This document shows, piece by piece, positions 6,844-13,363 of a stretch of DNA of 15,646 bases. Location: contig DXYG01000061.1 in the NCBI GenBank assembly GCA_019415925.1, positions 1-15,646 of the forward strand, read 5' to 3'. The position numbers and the translations under genes are program-made. The stretch is from Clostridiales bacterium. Lineage in GTDB: Bacteria; Bacillota; Clostridia; Oscillospirales; Acutalibacteraceae. The stretch's first letter is position 1; each line of letters starts with the position of its first letter. Below the pieces are notes generated by a model. The model was not told the DNA's origin and made no database searches. It saw nothing but the letters and a program-made list of their open reading frames with translations.

Positions 6844-8373
6844 TTATAATTTAATCATCACAAAGCTTTGCGGTGACATTTTAATTTTGCCGTCTGTAAA
6901 TTCTGTATTACCAAGCTCGTAGAGCTTATCTCCGTTGTAGCTTGTCTTGATTTCACTTTCAACACCGAGCGGGTTAAAGAACATAACAAGGCTTCCTCTT
7001 CTGTAGAAGAACGGAATTTTGCCGTCCTCGTAAACAAACTCAAGCTCGCCGTTGCCCTTTAAGTCGTCGTACTTGTGACGGAGAGCAATGATATCTGTGA
7101 CAACCTTGTAAATGCTGTCCTCATCGTTCTGCTGATTTTCAACAGTCGGAGCGTCTGCGTTTTTGTCAACAGGGAGATAAGGCTCGTCGCTTGTTGAGAA
7201 ACCGAGGTTCTTGCCGCTGTTCCACTGCATAGGAGTACGTGAGCCTGTTCTGCTGAAACCGCCCTCCTTGCTTACTAAATCCTTCTGATATCTCATACCA
7301 AGCTCATCACCGTAATAGAGGAACGGAACGCCGGGCATTGTGAATATAAAGGCGTTGAAGAGCTTAATAGCATTTTTGTCAAGATAAGCCGTAATTCTTG
7401 GCATATCGTGGTTATTGGTCATATAGCTGATATAGCCGTTGTTCTTTGAACGCTCGTAAGCGGGAAGATACTCGTCTGCAAAAGCCTTTATATCACCCTT
7501 ACCGTTCGGATTGAAAACAGCCTTGTCGCCCCATTCGCCACAGCGTGAAAGAATGTTGTAGCCATTGCCGAAGTGGTCGAGGTAAAAGTCCATATGAAAG
7601 CCGGCGTTGTTGATTGCACGGTCGGGAGAACACCACTCCGAAACCATTGCAGCCTCGGGGTATTCTTCGTCGAGCATTTCACGAACGCCTCTCCAGATTT
7701 TAGCGGTTGCGATTTTTTCGTCGTCGTTTTTAACAAGCGAATCAGCCATATCAACTCTGAATCCGTCAGCACCCTTGTCAAGCCAGAAACGCATTACGTC
7801 CTTGATTGCTTCAACCGTTGCAAGACAGTCGGGGTGGTCGCAGGGAAGCTGCCACTCGGGGTGGGTGATTTCATAAAATCCATAGTTGAGCGCAGGCTGT
7901 GAACTGAAATAGTTTACCATATAGTTGCCGTTACGCTCGCAGATTCCGCACATCATTCTGTACTCGGGCGGAGCGTCCCAGACGTTTTGGGTAAAGATAT
8001 AGCGGTTTGAATATTCGCTTTCAGCCGCCTTTTTTGCTTCAAGAAACCAAGGGTGAGTGTCTGATGTGTGACCGGGAACAAGGTCAAGAAGAATTTTAAT
8101 TCCCTTTTTGTGAGCTTCGTTAAAGAGATTAACAAGGTCGTCGTTTGTTCCGTAACGAGCGGCAACCTGCTTGTAGTTGCGAACGTCGTAGCCTGCGTCC
8201 ATAAAAGGTGAGTCATAAACGGGATTGAGCCATATTGCGTTACAGCCAAGTCCCTTTACATAGTCAAGTTTTTCAATGATTCCGTTTATATCTCCGATAC
8301 CGTCACCGTTCGAGTCGTAAAAGCTCTGCGGATATATTTCATAAAATACTGCGTCGTTAAGCCAGTTTGGCAT
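6844..8373 (-). CDS. GH13 family alpha-glucosidase / alpha-amylase-like enzyme
   Basis: This is a retaining glycoside hydrolase acting on alpha-glucosidic bonds. It has no signal peptide, so it is probably cytosolic and acts on imported oligosaccharides. The (beta/alpha)8 barrel starts at once (MPNWLNDAVFYEIYPQSF). From the ATG at 8373, the nucleophile is D208 (GFRVDMADSL), the acid/base E246 (MVSEWC) and the stabiliser D323 (NNHDMPR). The first conserved region is DLVPGHTS. GSRTPMQWN and the calcium-like DSNGDGIGD loop point to the oligo-1,6-glucosidase/alpha-glucosidase side of GH13, not to endo-amylases; exact specificity is inference. A short C-terminal beta domain is present. I chose ATG 8373 over GTG 8382: GAGGG lies 8 nt before the ATG, while it would touch the GTG. 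Confidence 0.92.
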   Translation of the reverse strand: MPNWLNDAVFYEIYPQSFYDSNGDGIGDINGIIEKLDYVKGLGCNAIWLNPVYDSPFMDAGYDVRNYKQVAARYGTNDDLVNLFNEAHKKGIKILLDLVPGHTSDTHPWFLEAKKAAESEYSNRYIFTQNVWDAPPEYRMMCGICERNGNYMVNYFSSQPALNYGFYEITHPEWQLPCDHPDCLATVEAIKDVMRFWLDKGADGFRVDMADSLVKNDDEKIATAKIWRGVREMLDEEYPEAAMVSEWCSPDRAINNAGFHMDFYLDHFGNGYNILSRCGEWGDKAVFNPNGKGDIKAFADEYLPAYERSKNNGYISYMTNNHDMPRITAYLDKNAIKLFNAFIFTMPGVPFLYYGDELGMRYQKDLVSKEGGFSRTGSRTPMQWNSGKNLGFSTSDEPYLPVDKNADAPTVENQQNDEDSIYKVVTDIIALRHKYDDLKGNGELEFVYEDGKIPFFYRRGSLVMFFNPLGVESEIKTSYNGDKLYELGNTEFTDGKIKMSPQSFVMIKL

Positions 8374-8407
8374 AAATAGCACCCTCTTATTATTAATTTA
8401 CATTACA

Positions 8408-8436
8408 ATTTTATCATTTTAAGTTAGAATTAGCAA
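8408..8436 (-). promoter_or_regulatory. Promoter candidate for the GH13 gene
   Basis: On the minus strand, TTGCTA (8436-8431) is followed by a 17-nt spacer and TAAAAT (8413-8408). It predicts a leader of roughly 30 nt before ATG 8373. The region is AT-rich, so chance matches are likely. Confidence 0.4.
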
Positions 8437-8481
8437 TATATATTATTAATATTTTCCTGTCATTTTTCCACTAATATTCAC

Positions 8482-8510
8482 TTGCAAAATATATGTATAA
8501 ATCATAATAT
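8482..8510 (+). promoter_or_regulatory. Promoter candidate for the MecA-like gene
   Basis: TTGCAA (8482-8487) with a 17-nt spacer and TAATAT (8505-8510). A start near 8517 leaves a leader of about 25 nt, which fits the Shine-Dalgarno at 8530 and the TTG start at 8542, and rules out translation from the upstream ATG codons. Confidence 0.42.
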
Positions 8511-8541
8511 GTTAATAGTATTATTTTTTGGAGGAAGGGCT

Positions 8542-9099
8542 TTGACTGTTGATAAACTTGGAGAAAATAAGGTGCTGATAATTCTATGCACTAAAGATAT
8601 GGAGGACTTTTCGATTGATTTCGAAAAAATGGACATTTACGACAGCAATTCACGCAAGGCACTGATAAAAATTATGCGGCTCGGCTGTTCAAAGGCAGGG
8701 GTTGAAATTTGCAACAGGAATGTAGATATTGAGGCTCTGCCGTTTGAGGACGAATGTTATATTCTGATTACCGTTTATGAAAAAATCCGCCGCAGCTACA
8801 GAATGAAGGACACGGGGGAGTGCGTCTGTTATTCTCTGGGCGGCAGCGGAAATTTTCTTGATACGCTTGAAAAGCTGTACAGACTCAACGTCTGCTGTAA
8901 CAGAAATTCGGCATATCTTTATGATGATAGTTACTATATTGTGTTTGAATATCCATCAATTCCCAAAAAGCTGAAAAGACTGCTTTCGGAATACGGCAAA
9001 AGAAGAATGAGCAGGGTCGAAACTGCACGTATCAGGGAAAACGGAAAATTGATTTGCAGTCACAACGCAATTTTGCAGATAGGAAAACATCTTGTATGA
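8542..9099 (+). CDS. mecA: MecA-like ClpC adaptor protein
   Basis: MecA-family adaptors hand substrate proteins to the ClpC/ClpP protease in Gram-positive bacteria. This 185-aa copy opens with VDKLGENKVLIILCTKDME, continues through the acidic FSIDFEKMDIYDSNSRK segment, then an N-domain strand (ALPFEDECYILITVYEK). After a Cys/Ser linker comes the C-terminal domain (FLDTLEKLYRLNV, YYIVFEYPS, then RLLSEYGKRR). This order of N-terminal substrate domain, linker and C-terminal ClpC-binding domain matches MecA. I chose TTG 8542 because GGAGG lies 7 nt upstream and homology begins there. The 20 codons before it (from ATG 8482) overlap the promoter and ribosome site. It ends 8 nt before the convergent gene. 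Family is fairly sure; substrates unknown. Confidence 0.75.
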   Translation: MTVDKLGENKVLIILCTKDMEDFSIDFEKMDIYDSNSRKALIKIMRLGCSKAGVEICNRNVDIEALPFEDECYILITVYEKIRRSYRMKDTGECVCYSLGGSGNFLDTLEKLYRLNVCCNRNSAYLYDDSYYIVFEYPSIPKKLKRLLSEYGKRRMSRVETARIRENGKLICSHNAILQIGKHLV

Positions 9100-9107
9100 G
9101 TGAGAAG

Positions 9108-9536
9108 TTATAAAAACGCTTTCATTTCCCTGATGTTTTCTTCCTCGGTGTCGAGCATCTTTTTGGCAAGCGTGCTGACGTGTGGGTCTTTTCCGTCGTA
9201 ATCACGTATGTGACGTGACATTTTGTTTACTCCCATTGTGTTGCCCTTAATCATCATTTCCGCAATGTGCGATGCTGAGGAGTCACGCTTGAGGTCACGT
9301 TCAGCCGCAATGCGGGTCATTGTTTTTGTAACGGGACTTACGTGGTGAATTTCCGCACCTCGGCTGCGAAGCATACTGTTTGCACAGTGATAAATTTTTC
9401 CGTACTTTATAAGCTGCTCGCACAGCACGCCGTCAACTCTGCTGTCGTGCAGTTTTTTTCGCACGCTCGTAATTCCTTGACAGCCCATCTCGGCGTTTTG
9501 CAGGACATAAGTAAGCATTTCAACATCGTTAATCAT
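9108..9536 (-). CDS. Small helical protein, four-helix (DUF2383-like) type
   Basis: This 142-aa protein is almost entirely helical, with no membrane segment. The layout resembles four helices: about residues 2-30, 35-58, 75-98 (SSASHIAEMMIKGNTMGVNK) and 118-142 (STLAKKMLDTEEENIREMKAFL). I recognise it as a conserved clostridial hypothetical, resembling ferritin-like four-helix proteins of the DUF2383 kind. The residues that would bind metal (E16, H50, H64-H65, H90, E93) are not spaced convincingly. Function is unknown. The start is ATG 9536 with GAGGTGA upstream. It is divergent from the esterase and convergent with the MecA-like gene, with only 8 nt and no terminator between the two stops, so transcripts may overlap. 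Confidence 0.7.
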   Translation of the reverse strand: MINDVEMLTYVLQNAEMGCQGITSVRKKLHDSRVDGVLCEQLIKYGKIYHCANSMLRSRGAEIHHVSPVTKTMTRIAAERDLKRDSSASHIAEMMIKGNTMGVNKMSRHIRDYDGKDPHVSTLAKKMLDTEEENIREMKAFL

Positions 9537-9587
9537 ATAAAATCACCTCGTAAGCTATTATCGGCAGTAAATTCTCTTTTATACAGC

Positions 9588-9616
9588 TTGAAAGATTTTA
9601 AATTTTGTGTTTTAAT
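9588..9616 (+). promoter_or_regulatory. Promoter of the esterase gene
   Basis: TTGAAA (9588-9593), a 17-nt spacer and TTTAAT (9611-9616), each five of six consensus bases or close. The predicted start near 9623 leaves a leader of only about 10 nt, just covering the GGTGA ribosome site. Confidence 0.5.
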
Positions 9617-9632
9617 AGTATCGGTGATATTT

Positions 9633-10415
9633 ATGACAAATTCTAAGCTTCATACCATCAATCTGCCGTTTCCCGACAAAGGGGAAAGACGTGTGTGGAT
9701 TTACGTACCCGAACACAACGAAAACGAAAAACTGCCCGTAGTCTATATGACCGACGGACAGAATCTTTTTGATGATAACTCAACGCCTTTCGGCTCGTGG
9801 GAGGTAGTAAAGGCTGTTGAAAACGAAATGAAAAACGGCTTGTCGGGAACGGTGATTGTCGGCATAGACAACGGAAATATTTACCGTGACAGTGAGCTTA
9901 CGCCCAAAAGCATAGGAAAAATTCAGCACAGGGAATACTTTAACGATATTTTCACTCCGCAGGGCGAAATTTTTGATGATTTTCTGATGAATACGGTTGT
10001 GCCGTACGTTGAAGAAAATTTCCCGGTAAGGACGGACAGGCGTGGCAGAGCAGTTTGCGGAAGCTCCTCGGGCGGCTTGATGTCTTTCTTTTCGGGAGTG
10101 GAGCACAGCGGCTTTTTTAGCTTTATTGGTGCGTTTTCTCCTGCGTTTCTCTGCTATACAAGTGACGACTGGAGAAATTATCTGCTGAATAAAATGACTG
10201 ATAATATGCCGTATCTCTACATTTACAGCGGAAACGGTGACGAGCTTGAACAGGTGATTTTTGAGGGTACTGAAATGATGTACGATTTATTGCCCGAAAC
10301 AGGCTACCCCTACGATATGATGAACGAAGTAATCTTGTTTGAAAACGAGCACAACGAAAAGGCGTGGAGAGAGATTTTCCCCGATTTTCTGCACACGTTT
10401 TTGAGTGATTTATAA
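9633..10415 (+). CDS. Alpha/beta hydrolase, esterase D / Fes-like family
   Basis: This 260-aa predicted serine esterase is of the putative-esterase type (Fes, esterase D, IroE-like folds). It opens with a strand, RRVWIYVPEH, then YMTDGQNLFDD. The nucleophile elbow is G143-S-S-S-G147 (CGSSSGGLM), with S145 as nucleophile. D203 (GNGDELE) and H240 (ENEHNEKAW) are likely partners. There is no signal peptide, so it should act in the cytosol. Relatives cut acyl esters or siderophore esters; the substrate here is unknown, and no siderophore genes are near. I chose ATG 9633, with GGTGA 5 nt upstream, because the 97 codons further upstream run through the oppositely oriented gene 9108-9536 and do not resemble the family. 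No terminator follows before the repeat at 10444. Confidence 0.88.
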   Translation: MTNSKLHTINLPFPDKGERRVWIYVPEHNENEKLPVVYMTDGQNLFDDNSTPFGSWEVVKAVENEMKNGLSGTVIVGIDNGNIYRDSELTPKSIGKIQHREYFNDIFTPQGEIFDDFLMNTVVPYVEENFPVRTDRRGRAVCGSSSGGLMSFFSGVEHSGFFSFIGAFSPAFLCYTSDDWRNYLLNKMTDNMPYLYIYSGNGDELEQVIFEGTEMMYDLLPETGYPYDMMNEVILFENEHNEKAWREIFPDFLHTFLSDL

Positions 10416-10443
10416 TTTAGCGTTGGAATTATAACAACATTTC

Positions 10444-10525
10444 CGTAGGGGACGGCTTCTCAGACGTCCCTATGCAAAAATTGTAACGCAATTTTTGCAT
10501 TATGGCGAACGCAGTTCGCCGCTAC
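10444..10525. repeat. Hairpin-rich repeat, variant B
   Basis: Three perfect stem-loops stand side by side: GGGACG (10449-10454) with CGTCCC (10465-10470) around 10 nt; ATGCAAAAATTG (10472-10483) with its 12-bp complement at 10489-10500; and GGCGAAC (10504-10510) with GTTCGCC (10514-10520). The first has the same GTAGGGGACG head and 10-nt loop as the repeats at 12041 and 11984. The ends (GTAGGGGACG left, TTCGCCGCTACA right) are imperfect inverted repeats of each other, as in small miniature elements. The role is unknown. Confidence 0.7.
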
Positions 10526-10544
10526 AATCATTAATTGTGTGAGC

Positions 10545-10582
10545 CGATAAAATAAAAAAGGCTGTCCTTTCGGACAACCTTT
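10545..10582 (-). terminator. Rho-independent terminator of pduL
   Basis: Read on the minus strand, GGTTGTCC (10579-10572) pairs with GGACAGCC (10567-10560) with one U-G pair and a GAAA tetraloop, followed by TTTTTTATTTTA. It lies about 20 nt after the pduL stop. Confidence 0.88.
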
Positions 10583-10597
10583 GAATTTGAGTATTTC

Positions 10598-11167
10598 TTA
10601 AGCGATGATTTCGCCGTCAACCGTTCCGCCCAATCCTGCGGCGTTTGACTCGTCGGTGTCAATGTGCATTGCAGGAGCGTAGCTGGGGCTTACACGGATA
10701 ACAACGTCGCCGAAGGTTGTTGCTCTGCCTGTGCTTTCGCCGACTTTAACGGATACAATCTGCTTGTCCTTAAGACCGAACTGCTCTGCTGTTGCGGGGT
10801 CAAGGTGAATGTGTCTTTTAGCGGCGATTACTCCGCACTCAATTTCAACCTCGCCCTCAGGTCCTACGAGCTTACAGCCGGGAGTTCCTGCAATGTCGCC
10901 TGATTCCTTAACAGGAGCGGCAATGCCGAGCTTTCTTGCGTCAGTAAGTGAGATTTCAACCTGATCTGCACTTCTTTCGGGACCGAGGATTGACATTTTC
11001 ATTTCGCTTTTCGGACCTACAACAGTTACCTTTTCAACGCAGGCAAACTGTCCGGGCTGTGAAAGGTCCTTTTTATTTGTGAGTGTTGCGCCCTTGCCAA
11101 AGAGAGCCTCAAGAGTTTCTTTGGTAACGTGAACGTGATGAGCAGATGTTTCAACCATTACTTTCAT
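10598..11167 (-). CDS. pduL: Phosphate acyltransferase, PduL family
   Basis: PduL interconverts acyl-CoA and acyl phosphate (propanoyl or acetyl), with zinc as cofactor, and is unrelated to Pta. At 189 aa it has both repeats of the family: an N-terminal half with ETSAHHVHVT (zinc histidines) and a C-terminal half with AAKRHIHL followed by MHIDTDESNAAG. Further landmarks are QPGQFACVEKVTVVGPK and ILGPERSADQVEIS. It lacks the long N-terminal encapsulation peptide, and no microcompartment shell genes are near, so it is probably a free cytosolic enzyme, for example in acetate or propionate formation. No acetate kinase is adjacent. I chose ATG 11167 (MKVMVET), with GGTGGT 7 nt upstream. ATG 11182 is in frame but has poorer spacing. 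Confidence 0.95.
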   Translation of the reverse strand: MKVMVETSAHHVHVTKETLEALFGKGATLTNKKDLSQPGQFACVEKVTVVGPKSEMKMSILGPERSADQVEISLTDARKLGIAAPVKESGDIAGTPGCKLVGPEGEVEIECGVIAAKRHIHLDPATAEQFGLKDKQIVSVKVGESTGRATTFGDVVIRVSPSYAPAMHIDTDESNAAGLGGTVDGEIIA

Positions 11168-11193
11168 TTTATTAACCACCATTCGTTAAATTT

Positions 11194-11246
11194 AGCCGTT
11201 TGCGGCTTGATATATTTATTTTACTACTAAATTGAACAAATTTCAA
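11194..11246 (-). promoter_or_regulatory. pduL promoter with a small leader hairpin
   Basis: On the minus strand, TTGAAA (11246-11241), a 17-nt spacer and TAAAAT (11223-11218). The leader of about 43 nt includes a 5-bp stem, AGCCG (11194-11198) with CGGCT (11203-11207), around a 4-nt loop. Confidence 0.55.
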
Positions 11247-11274
11247 CGGTTTGTACACGGAAAGGATAATTTTT

Positions 11275-11847
11275 ATGTATAATACTTGGGAAGAATTAAA
11301 AACTGCCTGTGAGCAGTGCGAAAAATGCGAGCTTTGCAAAACAAGGCACAATGTAGTTGTCGGCGTTGGAAACGAGAACGCCGAGGTTATGTTTATCGGC
11401 GAAGGCCCCGGAGAAAACGAGGACTTGCAGGGCGAACCGTTTGTCGGCAGGGCAGGCAAGCTGCTTGACAAGATGCTTACTGCCGTTGACCTCGACAGAA
11501 ACAAGAATATCTACATAGCAAATATCGTAAAATGCCGTCCTCCGCAGAACCGTGACCCGAAGCCCGAGGAGCAGGAGCAGTGCATTGAGTGGCTGAGGGC
11601 GCAGGTAAAGATGATTAACCCGAAAATCATCGTATGCCTTGGAAGAATAGCCGCAGGCAGAATTATCAAGTCCGATATAAAAATTACAAAGGAGCACGGC
11701 TTGTGGTTTGAAAAGGGCGGAATACAGATGATGGCTATGCTTCACCCTGCCGCAGTTTTGCGTGACCCACGAAGAAAGCCCGAGGCTTTTGATGATTTTT
11801 TAAAGCTCCGTGACAAAATCAACGAAATCTGCGACCATACTTATTAA
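11275..11847 (+). CDS. Uracil-DNA glycosylase, family 4 (4Fe-4S)
   Basis: It removes uracil from DNA in base excision repair. The 190-aa protein has the family 4 iron-sulfur ligands C18 and C21 (CELC), C87 (VKCRPPQ) and C103 (EQCIEW). It has the active-site motif GEGPGENED (residues 42-50) and the HPAAVLRDP segment (157-165). Length and order are normal. Start ATG 11275 (MYNTWEELK) has AAAGGA in front; the ATG at 11251 has no ribosome site and adds eight unrelated residues. It is divergent from pduL, whose promoter lies in the 107-nt gap. The gene is followed by a low-complexity G/A/T stretch and repeats, with no classical terminator seen. Confidence 0.95.
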   Translation: MYNTWEELKTACEQCEKCELCKTRHNVVVGVGNENAEVMFIGEGPGENEDLQGEPFVGRAGKLLDKMLTAVDLDRNKNIYIANIVKCRPPQNRDPKPEEQEQCIEWLRAQVKMINPKIIVCLGRIAAGRIIKSDIKITKEHGLWFEKGGIQMMAMLHPAAVLRDPRRKPEAFDDFLKLRDKINEICDHTY

Positions 11848-11880
11848 AAGAGTGGAGTGTGGAGAGTGAAGAGTGGAGTT
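11848..11880 (+). repeat. Low-complexity GAGTG-type repeat
   Basis: A 33-nt stretch without any C on this strand, made of imperfect units of GAGTG and GGAG, starts directly after the udg stop codon. It opens the 412-bp gene-free stretch to 12259. Confidence 0.55.
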
Positions 11881-11888
11881 AATGGTCG

Positions 11889-12009
11889 GTCGAGTGCCTC
11901 GACACGCAAATCTCCGAATTTGTAATAATGCGTGTTGTTTGGATAAGTTTGTTTTCCTTTGATTGATTTATCGTCAACGTTTAGGGACGTGTAGGAACCC
12001 GTCCCCTAC
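11889..12009 (-). repeat. Structured repeat, degenerate inverted copy C
   Basis: Read in reverse complement, this stretch begins with GTAGGGGACG and its head hairpin (CGTCCC 12000-12005 with GGGACG 11984-11989, 10-nt loop), continues with AAACGTT, and contains TTATCCAAACAA and the same hairpin GTCGAG-(3)-CTCGAC (11889-11903) as copy A. The middle is strongly diverged. It points towards the forward copy at 12041, with 31 nt between the two heads. Confidence 0.65.
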
Positions 12010-12040
12010 GAAATTAAATTCAAACGTTTCCTTTATAGCC

Positions 12041-12180
12041 GTAGGGGACGGCATCCTTGACGTCCCGAAACGTTACCTATATATTAACTTAAAATTCGGG
12101 TATCCGTTTTTTCAAAACAAATCTGATTTTTCCACTCGATTTGCCTGCGGCGGCTTCGCCGCTAAATTATGATTTAGCGG
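12041..12180 (+). repeat. Structured dispersed repeat, copy D
   Basis: This forward copy is a close match to copy A (25-166). It shares CCCGAAACGTTACC, then TTAAAATTCGGG, the block TTTTTCCACTCGATTTGCC and AAATTATG, with nearly equal spacing. The head hairpin is GGGACG (12045-12050) with CGTCCC (12061-12066). The tail hairpin is GCGGCG (12147-12152) with CGCCGC (12157-12162). Both stems have different bases from copy A but keep pairing. An alternative 9-bp stem, CCGCTAAAT (12159-12167) with ATTTAGCGG (12172-12180), overlaps the tail hairpin. Confidence 0.8.
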
Positions 12181-12194
12181 ATTAAAAGGGATAA

Positions 12195-12247
12195 CCATAA
12201 AAAACAAAATGGTCGGACACCAAATCGGTGCACCGACCATTATTTTT
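12195..12247 (-). terminator. Terminator of the ilvBNC operon
   Basis: ATGGTCGG (12209-12216) pairs with CCGACCAT (12233-12240), with an inner CACC/GGTG stem. On the minus strand it is followed by TTTTGTTTTTTATGG. On the plus strand TTATTTTT follows, so it may also stop transcripts coming from udg. Confidence 0.88.
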
Positions 12248-12259
12248 GAAGTAATAAAA

Positions 12260-13300
12260 TCAGTTGTTGATAAGCTTGTCCTCATCTGACCAGCTGTAGA
12301 GCTTTCTTACTTCCTTACCGATTGTTTCGGCAGGAGCTTCGGCAGCGAGCTTTCTCATTGCACGGAAGTGAGCCTGACCGCCTGCCTTTGACATATCAAG
12401 GAGGAAGTCCTTAGCAAATGTACCGTCCTGAATGTCGGAAAGAACCTGCTTCATAGCCTTCTTTGTGTCCTCTGTGATAATCTTGGGACCTGTGATGTAG
12501 TCGCCGTACTCAGCAGTGTTGGAGATTGAGTATCTCATACCTGCAAAGCCTGACTGATAAATAAGGTCAACGATGAGCTTCATCTCGTGAATACACTCAA
12601 AGTAAGCGTTTCTGGGGTCGTAACCAGCTTCGCAGAGTGTTTCAAAGCCTGCCTGCATAAGTGCGCAAACACCGCCGCAGAGAACAGCCTGTTCACCGAA
12701 GAGGTCGGTTTCTGTTTCTGTTCTGAAGTTTGTTTCAAGAACACCTGCTCTTGCGCCGCCGATACCGAGAGCGTAAGCGAGTGCGAGGTCTTTAGCCTTG
12801 CCTGTAGCGTCCTGATGAACAGCAACAAGACAGGGAACACCCTTTCCAACCTGATATTCGCTTCTTACTGTGTGACCGGGTCCCTTAGGAGCAACCATTG
12901 TAACGTCAACGTCAGCAGGAGGAACAATCTGCTCAAAGTGAATGTTGAAGCCGTGAGCGAACATAAGCATATTGCCTGCTTCGAGGTTAGGCTCGATGTC
13001 GTTCTTGTAGAGAGCAGCCTGCTTCTCGTCGTTGATAAGAATCATAATGATGTCAGCCTGTTTTGCAGCTTCGGCAGCTGTATATACTTTAAAGCCCTGT
13101 GCCTCAGCTTTAGCCCATGACTTACTTCCATTGTAAAGACCGATAATTACATCACAGCCTGAATCTCTAAGGTTAAGAGCGTGAGCGTGACCCTGGCTGC
13201 CGTAACCGATGATTGCAATTTTCTTACCGTCGAGTAAAGAAAGGTTACAGTCTGACTGGTAATAGATTGGTGCTTTCATGTTTTCTTTGTAGTCTTTCAT
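12260..13300 (-). CDS. ilvC: Ketol-acid reductoisomerase (class I)
   Basis: It catalyses the second common step of valine, leucine and isoleucine synthesis: magnesium-dependent isomerisation and reduction of acetolactate or acetohydroxybutyrate. It is 346 aa, a class I enzyme with a slightly long N-terminus (MKDYKENMKAP before IYYQSDCNLSLL). The Rossmann motif is GYGSQGHAHALNLRDSG. The beta2-alphaB cofactor loop reads GLYNGSKSWAKAE; the Arg most often found in GLREGS is Tyr here. FAHGFNIHF, PKGPGHTVRSEY and the metal and substrate regions TDLFGEQAVLCGG and ISNTAEYGDY are intact. Start ATG 13300 has AAGGAGG 9 nt upstream. It is the last gene of ilvB-ilvN-ilvC, 63 nt after ilvN, with a small hairpin CCGCA-GAT-TGCGG (13319-13331) before its ribosome site. 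Confidence 0.98.
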   Translation of the reverse strand: MKDYKENMKAPIYYQSDCNLSLLDGKKIAIIGYGSQGHAHALNLRDSGCDVIIGLYNGSKSWAKAEAQGFKVYTAAEAAKQADIIMILINDEKQAALYKNDIEPNLEAGNMLMFAHGFNIHFEQIVPPADVDVTMVAPKGPGHTVRSEYQVGKGVPCLVAVHQDATGKAKDLALAYALGIGGARAGVLETNFRTETETDLFGEQAVLCGGVCALMQAGFETLCEAGYDPRNAYFECIHEMKLIVDLIYQSGFAGMRYSISNTAEYGDYITGPKIITEDTKKAMKQVLSDIQDGTFAKDFLLDMSKAGGQAHFRAMRKLAAEAPAETIGKEVRKLYSWSDEDKLINN

Positions 13301-13363
13301 TTTAATGAATCCTCCTTACCGCAGATTGCGGCATAATAAATATGTATATGTTATTCTGTAAGA

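Noticed and set aside
9342..9632. 97 extra codons ahead of the esterase
   Set aside because: They are antisense to the gene at 9108-9536 and then cross the promoter. The ribosome site and family homology begin at ATG 9633.
10598..11167. Microcompartment locus around pduL
   Set aside because: The neighbours are an esterase and a DNA glycosylase; there are no shell proteins and no encapsulation peptide.
11172..11504. 110-codon minus-strand frame overlapping udg and the pduL leader
   Set aside because: It covers the udg coding region in antisense, has no ribosome site and no sensible composition, so it is a shadow frame.
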